From Taklimakanibacter lacteus (GTDB lineage: Bacteria > Pseudomonadota > Alphaproteobacteria > Rhizobiales > Aestuariivirgaceae), in assembly GCA_003576695.1 (NCBI GenBank), contig QOZQ01000003.1, forward strand, positions 186,001 to 250,000: 64,000 bases of DNA. Direction: 5' to 3'. The stretch's first letter is position 1, and each line of letters begins with the position of its first letter. The notes beneath the pieces were generated by a model that ran no database searches, had not been told where the DNA came from, and saw nothing but the letters and a program-made list of their open reading frames with translations. A program made the translations under genes and the position numbers. This document shows, one piece after another, positions 50,257 through 58,218 of the stretch.

Positions 50257-50284
50257 GGCCGATTCTATGAGAACGCCCGACACT

Positions 50285-50968
50285 CTAGGAATCCACGCTG
50301 CGTTTGAGCGTCGCTATGTCGTTGAGGCAATAATAGCCTGACGATCGTGAGATCGTCTTGCGCCGTGTCCAGTCGCTGAAAACCCGGCTCACATTCTCGC
50401 GCGCCACTCCGGCCATCGCCGCAAGGTCGCTCTGGTGGATCTTGTGACGGACCACGACGCGCCCTGTGTCCTCCTCTTCGCCGAGCAGTTCGCCGAGCTC
50501 GAGCAGGGTGCGCGCCAGGCGCGCCTTGACGGTCATGAAACTGGCGGCCGCCACCGCATTGTCGGTTTCACGCAACCGGGCCGCCAGCACATTGACCAGA
50601 TAGCGATAGATTTCCGGATGCTGTCGCGTGTATTTCTCGAAAACGGCACGGCTGATGAAGCTCAGCTCGCACGCCCTGACGGCTACGACCGATGCCGACC
50701 GTGGCTGCCCGTCGATGACGGCAAGTTCGCCGGCGAGTGCTCCTGGCCTGAGCAGGGCCAATATCCGTTCGTCACCTTTGGGCGAGCTTATGACCACCTT
50801 GAGGAGGCCGTGCTCAAGCCGGTAGCAGCCGTCACCGGCGTCCCCGGCAGCAAAGAGCACCTCGCCGGCATCGAGGTGACGCCGTTCCGTGCTCGAGAAC
50901 AGCAGCGCTGACAGGTGTTCGGGCAGGGCCGGCAGGATGCCGGGCATGCGCGGAGATCTTGTCGTCAT
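50285..50968 (-). CDS. Crp/Fnr-family transcriptional regulator
   Basis: A 227-residue regulator with an N-terminal cyclic-nucleotide-type beta-roll (GDGCYRLEHGLLKVVISSPKGDERILALLRPGALAGELAVIDGQPRSASVVA) and a C-terminal helix-turn-helix (QSDLAAMAGVARENVSRVFSDWTRR). Few cysteines and no Fe-S cysteine cluster, so it is not a classical FNR. Effector unknown. A 15-base palindrome lies about 60 bases upstream of its start and could be autoregulatory. It is flanked by repeat elements on both sides. Confidence 0.88.
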   Translation of the reverse strand: MTTRSPRMPGILPALPEHLSALLFSSTERRHLDAGEVLFAAGDAGDGCYRLEHGLLKVVISSPKGDERILALLRPGALAGELAVIDGQPRSASVVAVRACELSFISRAVFEKYTRQHPEIYRYLVNVLAARLRETDNAVAAASFMTVKARLARTLLELGELLGEEEDTGRVVVRHKIHQSDLAAMAGVARENVSRVFSDWTRRKTISRSSGYYCLNDIATLKRSVDS

Positions 50969-51026
50969 TGCCCCTCACATATTGATCCGGCCGGTAAAAC
51001 CGCCGGTTTCGCCAGAATATTTGCAC

Positions 51027-51041
51027 GCTAACCATGTTAGC
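51027..51041. promoter_or_regulatory. Palindrome upstream of Crp-family gene
   Basis: GCTAAC-CAT-GTTAGC, perfect 6-base arms, about 60 bases before the Crp-type start codon at 50968, within an AT-rich patch. A candidate operator or CRP-like site. Confidence 0.4.
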
Positions 51042-51249
51042 ACGCAAAAAAGTGACGGCCATCACTGCAATTGCCGCCGAATTTGGGTAGGAATCGCGCC
51101 ATCAGGACGGCGACTGATGCACACCGACGGAGGCCTACGATGGGTGTGCGGGTATTGGAGCCTATAAATCGAATTGGCTAATCTGAAACTGACGGCGGGC
51201 CTGGGTCGCACATGACGGCGTGTGCGGCTCCGGCCGTTTCTTTTTTGGA

Positions 51250-51340
51250 GCATCGGACCGAAAAGCTTGTGGCCGGGTTTAACCCGGCCATCCCGGTTTT
51301 CGGATAATCCGATGCGCAAATCAAAGAGATGGAGCGCAGG
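51250..51340. repeat. Composite palindromic intergenic repeat
   Basis: Nested arms: GCATCGGA (51250-51257) with TCCGATGC (51308-51315), CCGAAAA (51258-51264) with TTTTCGG (51297-51303), and GGCCGGGTT-T-AACCCGGCC (51271-51289). The following segment to 51340 is shared with the fragment at 50215-50256. The architecture also resembles the element at 54015-54114 (palindrome, then ATGCGCAAA, then an AGAGCG/GAGCGC block). Confidence 0.65.
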
Positions 51341-51360
51341 TCGGCGCCCCAGCGGAGCAT

Positions 51361-51783
51361 TCAATCGCCTGACGGCACCGCGACATCCTTCGCCCATTGC
51401 CCAAGCTGATAGTCGCCGCCGGTGATCTCATAATAATCCCCGGCATCGTCGCAGAAGATGTGGCCGGCAAGCTTGAGGCCGGTGGCACCGTCGATGGCGC
51501 CCGCGGCGATCGCGGTATAATCCCGCCCATCGCCCTTCCAGAACAGGGTCGAACCGCATTCGCCACAGAAGCCGCGCTTCGCCGTGTCGCTCGAGCGGTA
51601 CCATTTGAGGCCGCGCGTCTCGGTAAGCTTCAGATATTCATCTCTGGCGCCGGTCGCCGACATATAGTTGCCGGTCTGCTTGCGGCATTGTCGGCAGTGG
51701 CAGGCGATGACCGCGCGCAGCGGACCGGTCACCGTGAACTTCACCGCGCCGCACAGGCAGGAGCCGGTTCTGGCCTCGCTCAT
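51361..51783 (-). CDS. GFA/CENP-V family zinc protein
   Basis: A 140-residue Mss4-like fold protein of the GFA (glutathione-dependent formaldehyde-activating) family, with cysteine motifs GSCLCGAVKF, CHCRQCRKQTG and CGECGSTLFW that bind two zinc ions. Many members are not true Gfa enzymes. Its start overlaps the homocysteine methyltransferase stop by four bases (ATGA), so it belongs to the three-gene operon starting at 53368. Confidence 0.88.
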   Translation of the reverse strand: MSEARTGSCLCGAVKFTVTGPLRAVIACHCRQCRKQTGNYMSATGARDEYLKLTETRGLKWYRSSDTAKRGFCGECGSTLFWKGDGRDYTAIAAGAIDGATGLKLAGHIFCDDAGDYYEITGGDYQLGQWAKDVAVPSGD

Positions 51784-52697
51784 GCCGCTCTCCGCAATGC
51801 CGTGCTGAGCGCCTTGATATGCTGCGGATTGGTGCCGCAGCAGCCGCCGAAGATGCTGGCGCCCATCTTCCGCCAGTCCTGCGCATAGGTGACGAGGGCG
51901 GTGGGCTCGATGATGTCGACGAACTGCCAGTCCGGCATCTTGAAGAAGCCGCTCTCGGGATAGGCGCCGAGCGGGCCCTGCCAGGTCTCGCGCACGACCT
52001 TGAGCGCATCACCCGTGTGATTGGGCAGCGTGTGCATGATGGAGATCACATCCGCGCCCGTTCCGGCAAGCGCCTTGACGATATCGCCGAGCGGCCAGTC
52101 GGGCCGCGCGAAGCCGGTGAGCTTGCCGTCTTCTCCGGGCTCGGTCGAGATGCCGGCCCAGACCGGCAGGCCGGTTTCGACCGCCGCTTCCGTTGCCCAC
52201 AGCGAATAATCGGCATCGCGCATCATCTCCATCATGATGAGATCGACGCCGGCATCGGCCATGCTCTGCGCCTTGCGCCGCATCAGGGCGCGGGCATCCT
52301 TCTCGCTCCATTCGCGGTATTTTTTCACCCGGTCGACGCCCTGGTCCATCGGCCGCATGACCGAGAAGGAGCCGGCGACCGCGGCGCGGCCTTGGGCCGC
52401 CTCGCGCGCGATCCTCACCGCTTCCCTGTCGATCCTGATCAAATCCTCGTCGCGCCCCAGAGCATTGAACAGGAGCGGGCTCGTCGCATAGGTATTGGCG
52501 GTGACGATCTCGGCCCCCGCCTCGATATAGTCCTCATGCACGCAGCGCACGACGGCGGGATGGGTGAGATTGGCCTCGGCGCACCAGGTCTCGCCGGCCA
52601 TCGGCACGCCGCGGCTCTGGATGTCGGTGCCGGTGCCGCCATCGAGGATGATGATGTCGCCCCTGGTGAGTTTGCGGGCGATGGGAGCGTAGGTCAT
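51780..52697 (-). CDS. Homocysteine S-methyltransferase family protein
   Basis: A 305-residue TIM-barrel methyltransferase distinct from the one at 25575. The N-terminal ILDGGTGTDIQSRG and C-terminal zinc motif FGGCCGTNPQHIKAL are clear. MmuM-like members use S-methylmethionine; others use betaine or methyl-corrinoids. ATG 52697 is chosen because it overlaps the upstream ferredoxin-gene stop (ATGA); an open frame continues further but would lie inside that gene. The middle of the operon ferredoxin-like, this gene, GFA. Confidence 0.85.
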   Translation of the reverse strand: MTYAPIARKLTRGDIIILDGGTGTDIQSRGVPMAGETWCAEANLTHPAVVRCVHEDYIEAGAEIVTANTYATSPLLFNALGRDEDLIRIDREAVRIAREAAQGRAAVAGSFSVMRPMDQGVDRVKKYREWSEKDARALMRRKAQSMADAGVDLIMMEMMRDADYSLWATEAAVETGLPVWAGISTEPGEDGKLTGFARPDWPLGDIVKALAGTGADVISIMHTLPNHTGDALKVVRETWQGPLGAYPESGFFKMPDWQFVDIIEPTALVTYAQDWRKMGASIFGGCCGTNPQHIKALSTALRRAA

Positions 52698-53368
52698 GCG
52701 GATATTCCAGTCGGAGAGGGGTGATGGGCATTGCGGAAGGCGCGCATATGGAACTGCATCTGCGCGCGCCCGTAAGTGAAGGGACGCCCGACCGGACAGG
52801 CGCGCCGGGCAAGGCATCCGCCCTCCATGCAGTCAGTGCCTTCAGACGAGGCGATATGACCGATGCAGCGCGGCACGTCATAGCCTGAACCGGAGAAGGC
52901 GCCAACCGGGCAGGCGCTGAGGCAGGGTTGTCCGGCGCAGCTTTCGCATGGATGGGGACCCGCCGATGCCGCCGGCAGGTCGAACTCGACCGGGAAGAGC
53001 AAAGCGGCGCGGAAGGCATGCCACAGGCCATAGGTTGCATGGACATTCATGCCGAGCGGCGAGACATGGCCGGCCTTGGCGCGCCTGGCCCAGGTGAGGA
53101 AGGGCAGGGGCGGCTTGTCGAAAGGATAGACGGCCCTGGCATCGAGATCGCGGGCGAGCCTGCCGATGACCTCGCGGCACCAGTCGTCCATCAGGTCATG
53201 CCTTGGGTCACGCTCGCGCGCGAAGCGCCGGAACATCTCCGGCCCCGCATTGCCGACCATGATGACGAAGCGCGTGCCCTCCGGCGTGCGGTCGTCCGGG
53301 CGGGGCGAGAACCAGCCGAGGGGGGTGAAGCTCTCGCGCCTGATCGCGGTGAGGACGGGGTGTTCCAT
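52694..53368 (-). CDS. Ferredoxin-like 4Fe-4S protein (QueG-like)
   Basis: A 224-residue protein with a C-terminal cysteine array CESCAGQPCLSACPVGAF and further Cys at RCIGH, DCMEGGC and RRACP, like the two-cluster module of QueG-type proteins. The N-terminal 150 residues lack a recognised motif. ATG 53368 is used; an upstream frame begins at 53515 without clear support. It opens an operon with a homocysteine methyltransferase, so a reductive role in keeping a corrinoid or substrate reduced is conceivable; this is inference. Confidence 0.72.
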   Translation of the reverse strand: MEHPVLTAIRRESFTPLGWFSPRPDDRTPEGTRFVIMVGNAGPEMFRRFARERDPRHDLMDDWCREVIGRLARDLDARAVYPFDKPPLPFLTWARRAKAGHVSPLGMNVHATYGLWHAFRAALLFPVEFDLPAASAGPHPCESCAGQPCLSACPVGAFSGSGYDVPRCIGHIASSEGTDCMEGGCLARRACPVGRPFTYGRAQMQFHMRAFRNAHHPSPTGISA

Positions 53369-53515
53369 GGCGAGGAGTCTAGCCCCTGCCGCCAGCCAGG
53401 CAAATCGATGCTTGCGGCCGGTTGCGAGCCGCAAGCGACAGCCGCACCTTGCTGGCGCTGCGGCGGCCGAGGCGGCCCGTCTGACGAGGTCGCGGCGCCT
53501 TTCCAGGATTTGCAA

Positions 53516-53532
53516 CTGCGAGTCATTTGCGA
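53516..53532. promoter_or_regulatory. Candidate Fur/Mur operator upstream of the Fur-family gene
   Basis: CTGCGAGTCATTTGCGA, 43 bases before the fur-type start. It matches in reverse orientation the site at 57661-57677 (TTGCGAATGACTCGCAA) with few changes, and resembles 57701-57717. The shared core is TTGCRANTCATTYGCA-like. This suggests autoregulation together with control of the sit operon. Confidence 0.6.
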
Positions 53533-53575
53533 TAAAGCGCGGGCAGACACACGCGTCAGCAGGAGAAGAATCGCG

Positions 53576-54013
53576 TTGCCGAATTCCGCCGTGAAACCGG
53601 ATTTGCCGTCACTGTGCCGCGAGCAGGGGCTGCGGCTCACCGGGCCGCGCCGGGTCATCATGCAGGTGCTTTCCGACATGACGGATCATCCGGATGTCGA
53701 GGAACTGCACCGGCGCGTCACCGCCATTGATCCCTCGATCGCCATTGCCACGGTCTACCGGACGGTCAACCTGCTCAAGCAGAAGGGCATATTGGAGCGC
53801 CACACCTTCGCCGACGGGCGCTCGCGCTATGAAACGGCCGGTGGCAAGCATCACGACCATCTCATCGATGTCGAGACCGGCGATGTCATCGAGTTCGCCT
53901 CGCCCGAGATCGAGAGGCTGCAGGAGGAGATCGCCCGCCGCCACGGCTTCCGGATCGTCAGCCACAGGCTCGAGATCTATGCCGAGAAGCTCGGCCGCAG
54001 GCGCGGAAGATAG
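53576..54013 (+). CDS. Fur-family metal regulator (Fur/Mur-like)
   Basis: A 145-residue ferric-uptake-regulator family protein. The N-terminal winged helix (GLRLTGPRRVIMQVLSDMTDHPDVEELHRR ... IATVYRTVNLLKQKGILER) and the C-terminal metal-binding KHHDHLIDVETGDVIEF match Fur/Mur rather than Zur or PerR. In alphaproteobacteria this protein often acts as a manganese regulator (Mur) of sitABCD. Start TTG 53576 has AGGAG 10 bases upstream; the gene is convergent with the sit-like operon, and matching operator-like sites precede both. Confidence 0.88.
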   Translation: MPNSAVKPDLPSLCREQGLRLTGPRRVIMQVLSDMTDHPDVEELHRRVTAIDPSIAIATVYRTVNLLKQKGILERHTFADGRSRYETAGGKHHDHLIDVETGDVIEFASPEIERLQEEIARRHGFRIVSHRLEIYAEKLGRRRGR

Positions 54014-54014
54014 A

Positions 54015-54114
54015 GCATGATCCGGAAAAGTGGATACCGGTTTTCCGGAAAAATCATGCGCAAACAGGAAGCTAGAGCGTGATGGTGACTCGACGAAAAG
54101 CCATCGCGCTCTAG
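54015..54114. repeat. Bipartite palindromic repeat filling the fur/sitD gap
   Basis: GCATGAT (54015-54021) pairs with ATCATGC (54053-54059). A second hairpin has CTAGAGCG (54072-54079) with CGCTCTAG (54107-54114), extended by GATGG/CCATC (54081-54085, 54101-54105). It occupies the whole space between the convergent fur-type and sitD-type stop codons and could serve as a bidirectional terminator. Elements of this form are frequent in Hyphomicrobiales. Confidence 0.65.
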
Positions 54115-54972
54115 CTATACCGCCCCGCCGGAGCTCTCCGCGTCGGTGTCCGGCGTGGGCGCCTGGCGCGTCCACAGGAAGGCGGCGATGAACAGAATGC
54201 TGAGCAGCAGCACGATGGTGGGGGCGGGCGCGCTGTCGATGAAGAACGACAGATAGACGCCGGCCAGCGATGCCGCGACCGCGATGATGACGGCGGCGGC
54301 CAGCATGGCGCTGAACCGGCGCGTCAGCAGGAAGGCGATGGCGCCGGGCGCGATCAGCATGGCGATGGCGAGGATGAGGCCCACCGCCTTGAGCGCGCCG
54401 ACGATGGTGAGCGAGATGAGGCACAGAAGGCCGTAATGCAGGACGCCGACGCGCAGGCCGACCGCTCTCGCCTGCGCCGGATCGAAGGCGTGCAGCAGCA
54501 GATCGCGCCACTTGACCAGGATTATGCCCGCCGTGACCGCCGCGATGACGGCGCTTTCGGCGATGTCGGCGAGGCCGATGCCGAGCATGTCGCCGAACAA
54601 TATGTGATCGAGATGGACCTCGGACTGGATCTTCACATAGAGGACGAGGCCGAGGCCGAACATGCCCGAGAACACCACGCCCATTACCGTATCCTGCTTG
54701 ATGCGGCTGTTGTCCTTGAGATAGCCGGTGGCGAGGGCGCAGGCCATGCCGGCGGCAAACGCCCCGATGGCGAGCGGAATTCCGGCGATATAGGCGAGCA
54801 CGACCCCCGGAAAGACCGCATGGCTGATGGCGTCGCCCATCAGCGACCAGCCCTTGAGCACCAGGAAGCAGGACAGCAATGCCGTCGGGATGGCGATCAG
54901 CACCGAGATGACGAGCGCATGGGTCATGAACGCGAACTGGAAGGGCTCGAGCAGGAGGGAGACGAGGCTCAT
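54115..54972 (-). CDS. sitD: Metal ABC transporter permease (SitD-like)
   Basis: A 285-residue ABC-3 family permease with eight or so helices (FMTHALVISVLIAIPTALLSCFLVLKGWSLMGDAISHAVFPGVVLAYI and GFLILAMLIAPGAIAFLL-type motifs). It overlaps the previous permease start by four bases (ATGA). Permease for manganese or iron import with the other Sit proteins. Confidence 0.88.
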   Translation of the reverse strand: MSLVSLLLEPFQFAFMTHALVISVLIAIPTALLSCFLVLKGWSLMGDAISHAVFPGVVLAYIAGIPLAIGAFAAGMACALATGYLKDNSRIKQDTVMGVVFSGMFGLGLVLYVKIQSEVHLDHILFGDMLGIGLADIAESAVIAAVTAGIILVKWRDLLLHAFDPAQARAVGLRVGVLHYGLLCLISLTIVGALKAVGLILAIAMLIAPGAIAFLLTRRFSAMLAAAVIIAVAASLAGVYLSFFIDSAPAPTIVLLLSILFIAAFLWTRQAPTPDTDAESSGGAV

Positions 54973-55826
54973 TGGTCGCTCTCCAGCGCCCGGGCGGCAC
55001 GCCGGCGCGCCGCGATCATGCCGTGCTTGGGCGCCAGGAAGAACGCCGCCAGGAAGACGAGAGTCTGCAGCACGACGATGATGCCGCCGGTGGCGCCGTC
55101 GAGGAAATAGCTCGCATAGGCGCCGAGGAAGCTCGTCGCGGCGCCGATCGCGACGGCGATCGCGATCAGGCGCGGAAACCGGTCGGTCAGCAGATAGGCC
55201 GTGGCGCCGGGCGTCACCACCATGCAGATGACGAGAAAGGCGCCGACCGTCTGCAAAGCCGCGACGGTCGAGGCGGAGAGCAGCGTGAAGAACATGATCT
55301 TGAGCAGGGCGGGATCGAGGCCGATCGAGCGGGCGTGGCTTTCATCGAAGAACACCACCATCAGGTCCTTCCATTTGACCAGCAGGACGGCCAGCGACAC
55401 GAGGCCGATGATGGCCAGCTGCAGCGTGTCTTCCGGCGTGATCGCCAGGATGTTGCCGAGCACGATGGTCTGGACATTCACCGAGGTGGGCGACAGCGAC
55501 ACCATGAACAGCCCGAGCCCGAAGAAGGAGGTGAAGATGAGCCCGATGATGGCGTCTTCCTTGAGCCTGGTGCGCTGGTTGAGGAACAGCATGGCGCCGG
55601 CCGCCAGCGCGCCGGCGAAGAACGCGCCGAGCGAGAAGGGCAGTCCCAGCATATAGGCGCCGGCGACGCCCGGCACGATCGAATGCGAAAGCGCATCGCC
55701 GATCAGCGACCAGCCCTTGAGCATCAGATAGGCGGAGAGGAAGGCGCACACGCCGCCGACCAGCGCCGAGACCCACATGGCGTTGAGCATGTATTGGTAG
55801 GTGAAGGGCTCGAGGAGCGCCGCCAT
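54969..55826 (-). CDS. sitC: Metal ABC transporter permease (SitC-like)
   Basis: A 285-residue ABC-3 permease, paralogous to the following gene (LMLKGWSLIGDALSHSIVPGVAGAYMLGLP; CMVVTPGATAYLLTDRF). ATG 55826 directly follows the ATPase stop with no gap (TGA ATG). It probably forms a heterodimeric channel with the SitD-like subunit. Confidence 0.88.
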   Translation of the reverse strand: MAALLEPFTYQYMLNAMWVSALVGGVCAFLSAYLMLKGWSLIGDALSHSIVPGVAGAYMLGLPFSLGAFFAGALAAGAMLFLNQRTRLKEDAIIGLIFTSFFGLGLFMVSLSPTSVNVQTIVLGNILAITPEDTLQLAIIGLVSLAVLLVKWKDLMVVFFDESHARSIGLDPALLKIMFFTLLSASTVAALQTVGAFLVICMVVTPGATAYLLTDRFPRLIAIAVAIGAATSFLGAYASYFLDGATGGIIVVLQTLVFLAAFFLAPKHGMIAARRRAARALESDQ

Positions 55827-56726
55827 TCAGGCCTGCTCCTTGTCCCGGCGCGGCGCCGGCTGCCGGGCCGGCTTCGCATCATAGAGCACCAGCGGCCGCT
55901 CGTCGTCGCTGAACACCGTGACGCCGCGCGGATCGGCGCGGGTGCCGGCGAGAACGAAATGCCGCAGCACGCCGCCGAAGGCCTTTTCCAGATTGGCCTG
56001 GGTGAAGGTCTCGGCCGTCGGCCCGTGCGCCAGCACGGTGTTCTTCACCAGCACGGTGCGGTCGCAGAATTCCGGCACGCTGCCGAGATTGTGGGTCGAG
56101 ACCAGCATCACCCTGCCTTCATCGCGCAGCGACTTGAGCAGCGCGATGATGGCTTCCTCGGTCTTGACGTCGACGCCGGTGAAAGGTTCATCGAGCAGGA
56201 TCACCCGCCCGTCCTGGGCGAGTGCGCGGGCCAGGAAGACGCGCTTCTTCTGGCCGCCCGACAATTCGCCGATCTGGCGCTTGCGATAGTCGCTCATGCC
56301 GACGCGCGCTAGCGCGCTTTCGACCGCCGCGTGATCGCCGGGGCGCGCCCGGCGCATCATGCCCATATGGCCGTAGCGGCCCATCATGACCACATCCTCG
56401 ACCAGCACCGGAAAATTCCAGTCGACCTCTTCCGCCTGCGGCACATAGGCGACGAGATTGCGCTTCAGCGCCTGGCTGACCGGCTGGCCGAGCACGGCGA
56501 TCTCGCCGCGCGCCAGGCCGACGAAGCCCATGATCGCCTTGAACAGCGTCGACTTGCCGGAACCGTTGACGCCGACCAGCGCGGTGATCGTGCCGGTCGG
56601 GATTGCGAAGCTGGCGTCGCGCAGCGCCGTGAAGCCGTTGCGATAGGTGACAGTGGCGCGGCTGACGCTGAGACCCGCCCCCGCATCCGGGGACGCGGAG
56701 GCCCTGGGCGAAGCCGGTGGCTTCAT
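55827..56726 (-). CDS. sitB: Metal ABC transporter ATP-binding protein (SitB-like)
   Basis: A 299-residue ATPase. Walker [11 protein letters not shown]-loop [10 protein letters not shown] (the QAEEVDW form is typical of Mn/Fe/Zn transporters), signature [15 protein letters not shown], Walker [13 protein letters not shown] and H-loop VSTHNLG are intact. It starts at ATG 56726, overlapping the SitA-like stop. A proline-rich C-terminal tail of about 30 residues follows the core. Confidence 0.9.
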   Translation of the reverse strand: MKPPASPRASASPDAGAGLSVSRATVTYRNGFTALRDASFAIPTGTITALVGVNGSGKSTLFKAIMGFVGLARGEIAVLGQPVSQALKRNLVAYVPQAEEVDWNFPVLVEDVVMMGRYGHMGMMRRARPGDHAAVESALARVGMSDYRKRQIGELSGGQKKRVFLARALAQDGRVILLDEPFTGVDVKTEEAIIALLKSLRDEGRVMLVSTHNLGSVPEFCDRTVLVKNTVLAHGPTAETFTQANLEKAFGGVLRHFVLAGTRADPRGVTVFSDDERPLVLYDAKPARQPAPRRDKEQA

Positions 56727-57640
56727 TGCGACAGGCCCTTGGCCAGCCCTTTCTCGATCGTATCGGAGGTGACGCTGAGCAGATCGATATAGGTCGGCAC
56801 GGGGCCATCCGCCTCGCTCAGCGAATCGACATAGAGCACCCCGCCATAGAGCGCGCCGGTCTCGCGCGCCACTTGCCGCGCCGGCTTGTCCGACACGGTG
56901 CTTTCGGAGAAGACGGCGGCGATCTTGTTGGCCTTGACCGCGTCGATCACCTTGCGCACCTGCTGCGGCGTGCCTTGCTGGTCGGCATTGATCGGCCACA
57001 GATAGAGTTCTTTCATGCCGAAATCGCGGGCGAGGTAGCTAAAGGCGCCCTCGCTCGAGACGAGCCAGCGCCTGTCGGCGGGAATGCTGTCGAGCTTCTG
57101 CTGGATCGGCGCGACGGCGCCTTCGATCTTCTTCTTGTAGGCCTCCGCATTGGCCTTGTAGGTTTCGGCATTCGCAGGATCGTATTTGACGAAGGCGTCG
57201 CGGATATTGTCGACATAGATGAGGGCGCTCTTCGGCGACATCCAGGCATGCGGATTGGGCTTGCCCGTATAGGGTCCCTCGGCGATGCTCATCGGCTCGA
57301 CGCCCTGCGAGACGACCACGCCCGGCACGTCGGTCAGGTTCTGGAAGAATTTCTCGAACCACAGTTCCAGATTGAGGCCGTTCCACAGGATGAGCTGCGC
57401 GCCCTGCGCCCGCTTTATGTCGCCGGGTGTCGGCGCATAGTTGTGGATCTCGGCGCCGGGCTTGGTGATCGATTCGACGACCGCCGCGTCTCCGGCGACG
57501 TTGCGCGCCATGTCGGCGATGACCGTGAAGGTGGTGACCGCCTTGAACTTCTCGGCTGCGGCGCTGCCGCCGGCCATGCCGCCAAGGACTGCGGCGGCGA
57601 TGAGCGCCAGGAGGCTCCTGCGCCCGACGAGATGGAACAT
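56723..57640 (-). CDS. sitA: Metal ABC transporter substrate-binding protein (SitA-like)
   Basis: A 305-residue cluster A-I periplasmic metal-binding protein. A signal peptide (residues 1-29) precedes the mature domain. Metal ligands typical of Mn/Fe-specific members are seen: His66 ([10 protein letters not shown]), His131 (NPHAWMSP), Glu in SSEGAFSYL and Glu/Asp in [10 protein letters not shown]. No His-rich loop of the zinc (ZnuA) type is present, so manganese or iron is more likely than zinc. ATG 57640 is used rather than an upstream ATG at 57706 because that region contains the operator sites. It heads sitABCD. Confidence 0.9.
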   Translation of the reverse strand: MFHLVGRRSLLALIAAAVLGGMAGGSAAAEKFKAVTTFTVIADMARNVAGDAAVVESITKPGAEIHNYAPTPGDIKRAQGAQLILWNGLNLELWFEKFFQNLTDVPGVVVSQGVEPMSIAEGPYTGKPNPHAWMSPKSALIYVDNIRDAFVKYDPANAETYKANAEAYKKKIEGAVAPIQQKLDSIPADRRWLVSSEGAFSYLARDFGMKELYLWPINADQQGTPQQVRKVIDAVKANKIAAVFSESTVSDKPARQVARETGALYGGVLYVDSLSEADGPVPTYIDLLSVTSDTIEKGLAKGLSQ

Positions 57641-57660
57641 GGTGTCTGCCTCTCTTACAG

Positions 57661-57677
57661 TTGCGAATGACTCGCAA
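57661..57677. promoter_or_regulatory. Candidate Fur/Mur operator 1 upstream of sitA
   Basis: TTGCGAATGACTCGCAA, an imperfect palindrome 20 bases before the sitA-like start codon. It is nearly the reverse complement of the site before the Fur-family gene at 53516-53532. Confidence 0.6.
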
Positions 57678-57700
57678 TAGATGGCACGAATATCCTGCAA

Positions 57701-57717
57701 TTGCAACTCATTTGCAG
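57701..57717. promoter_or_regulatory. Candidate Fur/Mur operator 2 upstream of sitA
   Basis: TTGCAACTCATTTGCAG, the same spacing and core (TTGCRANTCATTYGCA) as the other two candidate sites, about 60 bases before the sitA-like start. A pair of sites would allow tight metal-dependent repression. Confidence 0.55.
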
Positions 57718-57827
57718 ATTGAAGGTGACATCAGGCCACCCTGGCGATCACGGTCGGGTTGCTTGAGGGGAGTGAACCCAGTGATGGAGGGGGGCGGCAA
57801 GCCAATAGAATCAATTAGTTGAATGGC

Positions 57828-57857
57828 TCCGTGTGTGCAGAATCCGTGTGTGCAGAA
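57828..57857. repeat. Perfect 15-base tandem repeat (two copies)
   Basis: TCCGTGTGTGCAGAA occurs twice without a gap (57828-57842 and 57843-57857) in the middle of the gene-free region. Its role is unknown; it could be a replication-slippage duplication or a regulatory repeat. Confidence 0.7.
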
Positions 57858-58159
57858 AGAGCCAGCGCTTGCGTGAAGCGCAGTGAATAGAGAATTTGGG
57901 CTGAGAACATTAACCGGCTTGTTGGGTGAGATGGCGATCTGCTCCATCCCATACCGACGCGTCTCATCAGATCGAGCTGATGCGACGACAAACGCGCAAA
58001 CTCGTCGCGAGAAATCTTGTTCGCGGAACGAACGGGCGACCTGCTCGCTTCCGGCACCTTGTCGGTGGAGCTTTCTGCACCGTCTCCATACTGCCCCCTT
58101 ATACGGCTCATCGGAAAAATGTATTACCCGCCGTAGATTCCTTGTCCGATAGTTCCGGC

Positions 58160-58178
58160 TGAACTCGTTATGAGTTCA
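58160..58178. promoter_or_regulatory. 19-base palindrome upstream of the ABC/PEBP cluster
   Basis: TGAACTC-gttat-GAGTTCA, perfect 7-base arms, 41 bases before the TTG start of the binding-protein gene. It is a likely repressor operator for the cluster; no regulator gene of the cluster lies within the window. Confidence 0.5.
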
Positions 58179-58218
58179 CGAGTCACGGCCAATGTGCCGG
58201 GGCATGAGGGAGGAAAAA

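Larger units (their letters stand above)
50969..51360. other. Gene-free region with palindrome and repeat element
   Basis: No supported gene. It holds a GCTAAC-CAT-GTTAGC palindrome at 51027-51041 upstream of the Crp-type gene. A T-rich stretch at 51238-51246 follows a weak ACGGC/GCCGT hairpin (terminator-like on the plus strand, but with no gene to terminate). The composite repeat at 51250-51340 completes it. Confidence 0.6.
57641..58218. other. Gene-free region between divergent sit operon and the new ABC cluster
   Basis: No supported gene; short open frames on both strands lack family features and ribosome-binding sites. The region contains two Fur-like operators, a perfect 15-base tandem repeat (57828-57857), a long unremarkable stretch, and a 19-base palindrome just before the binding-protein gene at 58219. 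Confidence 0.6.

Noticed and set aside
51215-51246. ACGGC/GCCGT hairpin followed by a T-rich run, resembling a rho-independent terminator
   Set aside because: Weak stem with a long loop, and no plus-strand gene upstream whose transcript it would end.
57708-58111. Two small minus-strand open frames (79 and 98 residues) in the gene-free region
   Set aside because: No family similarity, no ribosome-binding site, and they overlap the tandem repeat; kept as non-coding.
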